Shown one piece after another: positions 57,803 through 64,000 of a stretch of 64,000 bases of DNA. The translations under genes were made by a program, and so were the position numbers. The stretch lies in NCBI GenBank assembly GCA_030535875.1, contig JAUNRC010000002.1, positions 1-64,000 of the forward strand, read 5' to 3'. This stretch comes from Akkermansia sp. GTDB taxonomy: Bacteria > Verrucomicrobiota > Verrucomicrobiia > Verrucomicrobiales > Akkermansiaceae. The notes below the pieces were generated by a model. That model saw nothing but the letters and a program-made list of their open reading frames with translations, did not search any database and was not told the origin of the DNA. The stretch's first letter is position 1. Every line of letters starts with the position of its first letter.

Positions 57803-59002
57803 ATGAAAAACGCGATTTATACTCTCTTGGTCATGGCCGGACTTGTTGCGGCACCTGTGGCAACTGCTGCGTATGAACCTGCACCCGGACACGTTGTGTA
57901 CGAGGGGAATATGTTTGCTCCCGGCGAGAATGGCCCGGAGTTTAAGAAGCAACTGAATGAAAAGACCGGCACGCAGTTTATTTTTGATTTGGTATATGGC
58001 TACTGGGCTCTGGATAATGGTATGCCCGGTTATACGAAAGATACGAACATTGCCATACTTTACACCATACTCAATCAGCGCCTGTTCCGCGATGATGTGA
58101 ACGGCGGCACATGGTTGCGTGTGGATTTGGCCGGTTCCTGGGGGCTGGATAATCAGTCAGACGACCCTTCTTCCCTGTATGTCGGGGGCATGGGGATGTG
58201 CTCCGGTTTGCACACGGACGTGCTCGATGCGCACGATGCCGCTCTGCTGGAAGTCTCGGTTAAGCAATTCTTTGCCCGCAAGCGTGCGATGGTGGCAGCC
58301 GGTATGATTAAGCTCAACAACTATTTTGACCGAGTGAGTCATGCCCGCTTTACCAATGATAATTTCGAGAGCTCGGGTGTGTTGCCGCTGCCGTACAACA
58401 ATCTGGCTCTTGTCGGGCAGTATGAGCTCAATCGTGACAACTGGGTGACGGCCGCCATTACCCGCATGGGGGTGCGCTGGGGAATGAACCCCTTCAATGC
58501 CGATCATGCGAATGGTTACGCCGTTGTGGGTGAGTGGGGACATCTTTTCCATGAGGGGAAGGGTAAGGTGCGCATCAGCCCTTTCTTCTGCAGTCAGGAT
58601 GGTTTGGGCAAGGATGGTCGCATGCATGACCGCAATGCCGTGGGGATTTTCGGTAGCGTGGAGTATCAACTCAACGATTTCGTGAGAGTGTATGGTCGCG
58701 CCGGCTGGGCCTCGGGTGATTACCTGCGCTGCACGGCCGAGGCCTCTGTCGGTGCCACGATTAATCTCATTCCTTCCCGTCCGAACGATTACCTCGGTGT
58801 GGGTATCGGTTTCTTTAAGGGTGCGGAGTCCGGAGCCAATGCTCTCGTGAATGAATTTGAAAAGATTGTGGAGCTTATGTACCGTTACCAGATAAATGAT
58901 TATCTGTACACCTCCGTCTATTACCACATGATTATGGATGCTGCCTACCGCGATAAGGATTTCGCCGCGGCAACCGGTTTGCAGGTGGGAATCTGCTTCT
59001 GA
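57803..59002 (+). CDS. OprB-like carbohydrate porin
   Basis: The 399-residue protein has a signal peptide (LVMAGLVAAPVATAAY), alternating amphipathic strands throughout, and a C-terminal strand ending in Phe (GLQVGICF), typical of outer-membrane beta-barrels. Features of the OprB family are FARKRAMVAAGMIKLNNYFDRV (motif part), GAGxGxG-type strand turns and the late YLGVGIGFFKGAE. It likely admits sugars. Substrate is not determined. It ends in a strong bidirectional terminator. Confidence 0.8.
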   Translation: MKNAIYTLLVMAGLVAAPVATAAYEPAPGHVVYEGNMFAPGENGPEFKKQLNEKTGTQFIFDLVYGYWALDNGMPGYTKDTNIAILYTILNQRLFRDDVNGGTWLRVDLAGSWGLDNQSDDPSSLYVGGMGMCSGLHTDVLDAHDAALLEVSVKQFFARKRAMVAAGMIKLNNYFDRVSHARFTNDNFESSGVLPLPYNNLALVGQYELNRDNWVTAAITRMGVRWGMNPFNADHANGYAVVGEWGHLFHEGKGKVRISPFFCSQDGLGKDGRMHDRNAVGIFGSVEYQLNDFVRVYGRAGWASGDYLRCTAEASVGATINLIPSRPNDYLGVGIGFFKGAESGANALVNEFEKIVELMYRYQINDYLYTSVYYHMIMDAAYRDKDFAAATGLQVGICF

Positions 59003-59014
59003 TGAATTAAGAGT

Positions 59015-59051
59015 AAAAAAAAGCCGGAGAGATGACTCTCCGGCTTTTTTT
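59015..59051. terminator. Bidirectional terminator between porin and GNAT genes
   Basis: AAGCCGGAGAG (59021-59031) pairs with CTCTCCGGCTT (59036-59046), loop ATGA, with an A tract on the left and T tract on the right. Confidence 0.9.
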
Positions 59052-59076
59052 ATGGAGTGGACGGAATCGGAATTGC

Positions 59077-59607
59077 TCAGAGCGGGAGCTCGTAGAGGTC
59101 GAAGTTTGTGCAGACTGCTCCGGGGTAGTCCAGCTCGAAGCGACCGTGGAAGATGAAGCCCAGACGGGCATAAAATCTGCCGGCGGCGGGATTTGTATCG
59201 ATGACATCCAGTCGCACGCTTTTACAGCCTTTTTTTCGTGCGACATCGATGGCTTGCCGCACCATGGCCTTGCCGACACCCTGTCCCTGAACACGAGGGC
59301 TGACACCGAGAGTATGGATGGCCATTACCTCGTGAGGCTCACACTTTACCTGCCATTGAGCCTGAGCGTAGCCGGGGTTGTACTCGGCATTTAATATCAT
59401 GGCGGCAACGATGGATTGCTCTTGTTCTGTCACCCACAGTTCGCCGAGAGCTGCTTTGGTTTGCAAAAAGTCATCGGTGGGGTAACCGCCGCGGTGCCAT
59501 TGAGCATGAGAGCTTGAGAGGTCCATGGCATCTATGATTTCATCGTACAGGTTACGCAGGGCAGGTAGGTCACAGGGAGTGGAGCGGCGAAAGTTGAGTG
59601 TAGTCAT
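59077..59607 (-). CDS. GNAT-family N-acetyltransferase
   Basis: The 176-residue protein has the acetyl-CoA pyrophosphate loop SPRVQGQGVGKAM (R-x-x-G-x-G-x-A/G) and the following helix, with the late motif NPAAGRFYARLGFIFHG. Substrate is unknown. It is the last gene of a minus-strand run of six. Its convergent side is closed by a terminator. Confidence 0.9.
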   Translation of the reverse strand: MTTLNFRRSTPCDLPALRNLYDEIIDAMDLSSSHAQWHRGGYPTDDFLQTKAALGELWVTEQEQSIVAAMILNAEYNPGYAQAQWQVKCEPHEVMAIHTLGVSPRVQGQGVGKAMVRQAIDVARKKGCKSVRLDVIDTNPAAGRFYARLGFIFHGRFELDYPGAVCTNFDLYELPL

Positions 59608-59619
59608 GGGAATGGAGTA

Positions 59620-60183
59620 TCAGTGTGTTGAATTGGTTCCCTGTCTGTCGTGACGATGGCGGCTGATGAAGAGGAACGCATAGTGAAGCAGGTACCCGGG
59701 TAGGTAGAAGAAGAGTATGCCATTGATGCAGAGCAGGAAGATGAATACGCCGTATCCCCAGCCTAAGTGTGTCTCCGCTCCGCTGAGTCCGCATGCGGCG
59801 AGGGTCACTAAGAGCGGGAGGACCAGTCCGATAAGGCGGAGCAGCGTGCTGCTGCTTGTGCGTGATGGCAGGAGCAGAATCACAAAAATCGGTGCCTCGA
59901 ACATGGCGTATGTACCAAGGTCAATGAAGATGTAAATGTCGTTTAAAACGCCGGAAAAGCAGCAGCGCGTGGTGAATATCAGATTGCCCAGTAGAGTCAA
60001 CAGAGCCGTGACGGCTATAAATCTCTTGATGAAACGCTCGCGCGGGGCTACACAGGCGGCTAATGGCTCGAGTGGAGTGCGCTGTGCGGGCAAGACGGTG
60101 GCGGGTAACAAAGGTGCCGCGTAAGTGAAATCCGGTTTGCCCGGGATGTGCAATTTGCGAGTTGCAGGGCGCTGAGATTTCAT
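59620..60183 (-). CDS. Membrane protein after tatC
   Basis: The 187-residue protein has a polar N-terminal 50 residues and about four hydrophobic segments, then a His/Arg-rich tail. I recognise no family. It overlaps tatC by four bases (ATGA) and precedes the GNAT gene by 12 bases, so it is co-translated with tatC. Any link with Tat export is unproven. Confidence 0.6.
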   Translation of the reverse strand: MKSQRPATRKLHIPGKPDFTYAAPLLPATVLPAQRTPLEPLAACVAPRERFIKRFIAVTALLTLLGNLIFTTRCCFSGVLNDIYIFIDLGTYAMFEAPIFVILLLPSRTSSSTLLRLIGLVLPLLVTLAACGLSGAETHLGWGYGVFIFLLCINGILFFYLPGYLLHYAFLFISRHRHDRQGTNSTH

Positions 60184-61274
60184 GATGTGCGGCTTTTACG
60201 TTGTTCCAGCAGGGCAAAAATGATGCAGAGCTCGTAGAGGGCATACATCGGCAGCGCCATGATGAGCATGGTGGCAGGGTCCGGTGCCGGCGCCAGAAAA
60301 AGCGCTGCGCCGAAGCAGGCGATGAGCGCATAACCGCGCGTGATTTTCATGCGCTCGTAATTCAGTATGCCCAGTTTAATGAGCGGTATGACGATGACAG
60401 GCAGTTCAAAGACTGCTCCGAATACAAAAACCAACTTCGCAGCAAAGGTCAGGTAGTAGCCGATGCGCCAGTCGTTCTCTATCCCCATGTCGAGAGAGTA
60501 GGTGTAGAAGAAACTCAGCACGCGCGGCAGGACGGCAAAGTAGGCAAAGGCACTTCCGGCCAGAAAGAGTGCCACCCCGAAGCCTACGCTCTTGTAGAGC
60601 AGGCGTTTTTCATGCGCCAGAAGGCCGGGTACAATGAATTGCAGTAGGAAATAAAGCAGGAGCGGAAATGAGATAATCAGTCCGCAGAAGAAAGAGAGTT
60701 GCAGCGAGAGCATGAACGCCTCACCGGGACGGAATGCCCCCATGAGTTTGAGCGCCGCTCGGCCTTCTCCCTCTTTGAGTTCTGCTCCGTGAGCATGAAG
60801 TGCCAGTGCCAGACTGCGGAGCTCTTCGTCTGTTGTGCAGCTTTCTATATAGGGAACCTGAGCCTCATTTGGCAGGAGTGCGGCGGCATGAAGCAAGGGA
60901 ACGAGGTCGGCCAGCAGGCGCACGCGGGGGCTGAATTGCTCTTCCAGCAGCGCAGCAGCCGGGGCAGGTAGAGGTGCGCGTACGGCAGCCAGACTTTTGG
61001 CCTTTATCCAATCGCTCGGTTCCACCCCGTAGGGAAGTCGGCTGCGCTCGTGGTTTTCCCATACTTGCTCCACGGGGCGGCGCAGAACATCCATCATGGT
61101 GCCGGAGAAACCGAAGCAGAGAATCATGGCTGCCAGTAAGGTGAGGGCCATGCGGATGATGGTGCTGCGGAGAGCCTCCAAGTGGTCGATGAGGCTCATG
61201 TCACATTCGTCGTCGTCAGCATGGCGTGCCTGCTGGTGTTCCCGTACGCGGAAAAGTTGACGTAACCAGAACAT
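60180..61274 (-). CDS. tatC: TatC with an enlarged first periplasmic loop
   Basis: TatC is the twin-arginine signal receptor in the inner membrane. The core six-helix layout is clear (DHLEALRSTI, VPGLLAHEKRLL, FGAVFELPVIVI, then APDPATMLIMALPMYALYE). Two things are unusual. The protein is 364 residues against about 250 normally, because about 95-100 extra residues lie between the first transmembrane helix and the FRPGEAF segment. The Glu of the HLxELR motif (Glu15 in E. coli, a signal-peptide contact) reads Ala here (HLEALR). The Glu of the second signal-peptide site is kept (AHEKR). No tatA/B genes are in view. Confidence 0.85.
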   Translation of the reverse strand: MFWLRQLFRVREHQQARHADDDECDMSLIDHLEALRSTIIRMALTLLAAMILCFGFSGTMMDVLRRPVEQVWENHERSRLPYGVEPSDWIKAKSLAAVRAPLPAPAAALLEEQFSPRVRLLADLVPLLHAAALLPNEAQVPYIESCTTDEELRSLALALHAHGAELKEGEGRAALKLMGAFRPGEAFMLSLQLSFFCGLIISFPLLLYFLLQFIVPGLLAHEKRLLYKSVGFGVALFLAGSAFAYFAVLPRVLSFFYTYSLDMGIENDWRIGYYLTFAAKLVFVFGAVFELPVIVIPLIKLGILNYERMKITRGYALIACFGAALFLAPAPDPATMLIMALPMYALYELCIIFALLEQRKSRTS

Positions 61275-61283
61275 GATGAGCTT

Positions 61284-62300
61284 TTATTGATAGATGTCGA
61301 TTCCGAGTCTGGCTAAATCACCCAGAGAGATGGCGCAGGGGTCGGGTGCGACCCAGTGGCCGGGTTCGATTTCCACCGGCGTGAGGTCGAGCCCGTAGGT
61401 GGCCTCGAGGTAGGGGTGATTGATGCGGCGCCCGAATGCGCTGCCGGGCGGCGGGTCAATGGGGGAAGGCACGTCACCGGGGAGGACTGCGGAGGTGTTG
61501 ATATGGGTCGGATCGGGTAGGGGAATGGAAGAGATGAGGGCGCGGGTGTACGCGTGGCGCGGGTCGTGATAGATGAGGTCACTCTCGCCCATTTCAACAA
61601 TTTTACCCAAGTACATGACGGCAACTCTGTCTGACATGTGGCGCACTACGGACAAGTCATGCGAGATGAAGAGGTAGGCAAGGCGCAGTTCTTTTTGCAG
61701 ATCCAGCAGCAAATTGAGTACCTGTGATTGGACCGATACGTCGAGGGCGCTGACCGGCTCATCTAGAATGAGCAGACCGGGACGATGCGCCAAGGCTCGG
61801 GCGATTCCGATGCGCTGGCGCTGGCCGCCGGAGAACTCATGCGGGAACTTGTCGGCCGCCGTTCGCGGCAGACCCACGAGGTCGAGCAGGGTGTTGACTC
61901 GGTCGCGGCGGAACTGACGGTTGCCTGTGCCCTGTACTATGAGAGGCTCGGCTATGAGATGGCGCACATTCATGCGCGGATCGAGCGAGGCCGCCGGGTC
62001 TTGAAAAACCATTTGTACATGCCGCCGCATGTGCCCCAGTCGCCATTGAGCCCGGTGGGTGACATCGCGACCCAGTAGATTGATGCAGCCTGCCGTCGGC
62101 TCCAACAGGCGCACAATGCAGCGCCCGATGGTGCTCTTGCCGCAGCCGCTCTCACCCACCAGCCCCAGAGTTTCGCCCGGGGCAATGGTGAATGAAACGT
62201 CGTCTACGGCCTTGACGATGCCTTTCTTGCGGCTCAGTACTCCGTCACGCACCGGGAAGTGCATGCTCAGTCGTGAGACTTCGAGTACGTTGCGGGTCAT
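61284..62300 (-). CDS. Oligopeptide ABC transporter ATP-binding protein (OppF/DppF type)
   Basis: The 338-residue ATPase has Walker A (GESGCGKSTIG), Walker B (LLILDEPVSALDV), signature (FSGGQRQRIGIARAL) and H-loop (ISHDLSVV). The C-terminal OppF-type extension with the zone PLPDPTHINTS is present, though it lacks clear iron-sulfur cysteines. Other Opp subunits are not next to it, so the partner genes must be elsewhere or are lost. It lies between ispA and tatC with short gaps of 28 and 9 bases. Confidence 0.9.
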   Translation of the reverse strand: MTRNVLEVSRLSMHFPVRDGVLSRKKGIVKAVDDVSFTIAPGETLGLVGESGCGKSTIGRCIVRLLEPTAGCINLLGRDVTHRAQWRLGHMRRHVQMVFQDPAASLDPRMNVRHLIAEPLIVQGTGNRQFRRDRVNTLLDLVGLPRTAADKFPHEFSGGQRQRIGIARALAHRPGLLILDEPVSALDVSVQSQVLNLLLDLQKELRLAYLFISHDLSVVRHMSDRVAVMYLGKIVEMGESDLIYHDPRHAYTRALISSIPLPDPTHINTSAVLPGDVPSPIDPPPGSAFGRRINHPYLEATYGLDLTPVEIEPGHWVAPDPCAISLGDLARLGIDIYQ

Positions 62301-62328
62301 GGCAGAGAGCCCTTTTACAGAGCGTGGC

Positions 62329-63213
62329 TTAGTAATCGCGCTTCAGCAGGTAGTCGCTGATGGCAAGCAGAGCCTCGCGACGCTCCGCCGGCAAGATGTC
62401 CAGCGCAGCACGTCCGGCTTCCGTCAGTTCACGAGCCTCGGTTCGGGCGGCATCCATCCCCACCAGAGCGGGGTAAGTGGCTTTGGCGACTGCGGCATCT
62501 TTGCCGATGCTCTTGCCAAGTACCTCGGGGGTGGAGGTCACATCAAGAATGTCATCGATAATCTGGAAGGCAAGTCCCAGACAGCGACCGTAGGTGGTGA
62601 GGGCCTCGAGTTGCTCGGGGCTTGCTGCTGCTGCCATGGCTCCCAGTCGAACGGCGGCGGTGATAAGCGCGGTGGTCTTGCCGTTGTGGATAGCTCGCAG
62701 TTCATCAACCGTCAGACTGCGGCCTTCCCCTTCGAGGTCGAGTACCTGGCCGCCTACGAGGGTCAGACTGCCAGTTTGGTAAGCCAGTTCGGCGACGTAG
62801 TCCTTCACGCCGTAGCGCTCATTGGCCGGAACTGTAGCCAGCATGGAAAAGGCCTCGGTCAGCAGGGCATCGCCGGCAAGGATGGCTATGCCTTCACCGA
62901 ATACCTTGTGGTTGGTCGGGCGACCGCGGCGCAGGTCATCGTTGTCCATGCTGGGCAGGTCATCGTGGATGAGCGTGTAGGTGTGCAGCACTTCCAGCGC
63001 ACAGGCGGCATTGAGCGCGACCTGCTCATCGCCGCAGACGGCACGGGCTGCCTCCAGACAAAGCAGGGGGCGTATGCGCTTGCCGCCGGCAAACACGCTG
63101 TATCGCATGGCCTTATGCAGTGTGGTCGGCGCTACATCTTCGGCCGGCAGGAGTTCGTTGAGGCGAGCCTCCGTCAGAGTGACTCCGTTTTGAATGAGAG
63201 CTTTGATATCCAT
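62329..63213 (-). CDS. ispA: Farnesyl/geranyl diphosphate synthase family enzyme
   Basis: The 294-residue prenyltransferase makes chain-length products from IPP and DMAPP. The first Asp-rich motif is DDLPSMDND and the second DDILD, both intact. SVFAGGKRIRP and KTTALITAAV are family markers. The residues before the first motif (HTYTLIHDD) suggest a short product such as farnesyl diphosphate. It lies between asd and an ABC ATPase gene. Confidence 0.92.
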   Translation of the reverse strand: MDIKALIQNGVTLTEARLNELLPAEDVAPTTLHKAMRYSVFAGGKRIRPLLCLEAARAVCGDEQVALNAACALEVLHTYTLIHDDLPSMDNDDLRRGRPTNHKVFGEGIAILAGDALLTEAFSMLATVPANERYGVKDYVAELAYQTGSLTLVGGQVLDLEGEGRSLTVDELRAIHNGKTTALITAAVRLGAMAAAASPEQLEALTTYGRCLGLAFQIIDDILDVTSTPEVLGKSIGKDAAVAKATYPALVGMDAARTEARELTEAGRAALDILPAERREALLAISDYLLKRDY

Positions 63214-63240
63214 AGCGGGCGGAGAGAGTTGAGGCGATTT

Positions 63241-64000
63241 TTATTTGCCTTTGACCAGCAGCTCGGCAATTTGTACGGCGTTGAGTGCTGCACCCTTGCG
63301 TACCTGATCACCGACTACCCAGAGGTTGAGGGCGTTGTCGACGGCAAGGTCGGTACGGATGCGGCCTACATAGCAGGTGTCGCCGTTGGTGGAGTCGAGC
63401 GGGGTGGGCCACACTCCGGCTGCCGGGTCGTCCATCAGTTCCACACCGGGCATGCCGGCGTAGCATGCGCGGGCTCCTTCCACATCGACAGGGCGCTCGA
63501 ACTGAGCTACACAGGAAATGGAATGGCTGCGGTACACCGGCACGCGCACGCAGGTGCAGGTTACCTTCAGCTCGGGCAGGCTCATAATCTTGCGGCCTTC
63601 ATTGAGCATCTTGAGCTCTTCTTTGGTGTAGCCGGTATCGGTGAACTTGTCGATTTGCGGCAGAACGTTGAATGCAATCTGGCGGGGGTAGGTGGAAATT
63701 TCTACGGGGTGGCCGTTGGAAATGGCTCGCACTTGATTTTCCAGTTCAGTGATGCCGTGTTGACCGCTGCCGCTCACGGCCTGATAGCTGCTGGCAATGA
63801 TGGTCTTGAGACCGAACTTTTTGTGCAGCGGGAAGAGGGCCATCAGGGTGATGATGGTGGTGCAGTTCGGGTTGGCGATGATGTTGCGGGGGTGGTTGAA
63901 TGCAGCTTCGGGGTTAATTTCCGGGACGACGAGCGGCACATCTTCATCCTGGCGGAAGGCGCTGGAGTTGTCCACCACCACGCAGCCGGCGGCACCGGCG
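63241..64000 (-). CDS. asd: Aspartate-semialdehyde dehydrogenase, cut by the window edge
   Basis: The gene runs off the window at 64000, so its N-terminal part (about one quarter, including the NADP-binding loop) is missing. The visible part reads VVDNSSAFRQDEDVP, then the catalytic Cys in NPNCTTIITLMAL, SGSGQHGITELENQ and the conserved VPVYRSHSISC with the active-site His. The enzyme makes aspartate semialdehyde for lysine, threonine and methionine synthesis. It feeds homoserine to metX elsewhere in the window. Confidence 0.94.
   Translation of the reverse strand, partial: AGAAGCVVVDNSSAFRQDEDVPLVVPEINPEAAFNHPRNIIANPNCTTIITLMALFPLHKKFGLKTIIASSYQAVSGSGQHGITELENQVRAISNGHPVEISTYPRQIAFNVLPQIDKFTDTGYTKEELKMLNEGRKIMSLPELKVTCTCVRVPVYRSHSISCVAQFERPVDVEGARACYAGMPGVELMDDPAAGVWPTPLDSTNGDTCYVGRIRTDLAVDNALNLWVVGDQVRKGAALNAVQIAELLVKGK

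Overview
The window is a gene-dense, moderately GC-rich bacterial chromosome segment with about 61 protein genes on both strands. I found no tRNA, rRNA or CRISPR array. The genes present suggest a Gram-negative bacterium: an RND efflux operon with outer-membrane factor, an OprB-like porin, TatC, many lipoproteins, and MEP-pathway isoprenoid genes. The SHD1, DUF4261 and DUF805 domains, the many secreted ankyrin and thioredoxin-fold proteins, and the long TatC point to Verrucomicrobiota, possibly a host-associated lineage. That placement is inference from domain content and not a database match.

Layout. 1-1268: a non-coding repeat block and a degenerate IS66-type transposase. 1265-5060 (minus): polA-ispF-pncC. 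5115-9578: an unknown membrane protein, then a divergent operon of a transglutaminase-like/discoidin protein and a thioredoxin-fold protein. 9693-11035 (minus): a YafK-type L,D-transpeptidase with a membrane partner. 11583-15833 (minus): aroB, two tandem M29 aminopeptidases and a metallophosphoesterase. 15964-18253: two ankyrin proteins, the first with a DUF4261-like C-terminus. 19253: solitary rpsP. 19716-26708: a MarR-controlled tripartite RND efflux system with a small AP2-like protein upstream under the same palindromic operator. 26808-30355 (minus): class Ia nrdAB. 30857-33976 (minus): mutarotase, SanA-like protein and a divergent MenD-like enzyme. 34060-37331 (minus): a five-gene run including mazG, an SHD1 lipoprotein and a TetR regulator. 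37433-41457: ispH, a pseudopilin, metX, rpmJ and a small lipoprotein. 41525-44384 (minus): four membrane or secreted genes including ankyrin and Sel1 proteins and a 5'-nucleotidase fragment. 44733-47836: three secreted proteins and rarA. 47876-53979: nitroreductase and thioredoxin pair, then ilvD, an MFS transporter and a DUF805-ankyrin fusion. 54112-57649 (minus): an OlsF-like double acyltransferase, pdxA, a small membrane protein and a DUF2147 protein. 57803: porin. 59077-64000 (minus): a six-gene run of asd (cut by the window edge), ispA, an OppF-like ATPase, tatC, a membrane protein and a GNAT enzyme.

Regulatory reading. The most striking pattern is promoter placement. About fifteen genes have a good -35/-10 pair whose -10 hexamer ends only 6-10 bases before the start codon, so their mRNAs should be leaderless or nearly so. 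Other genes, including both ribosomal protein genes, have 22-80 bases between the -10 and the start. In several cases the promoter position decides which in-frame start codon can be real. The second clear signal is a shared near-identical palindrome at two neighbouring promoters in front of the AP2-like gene and of the marR-efflux operon.
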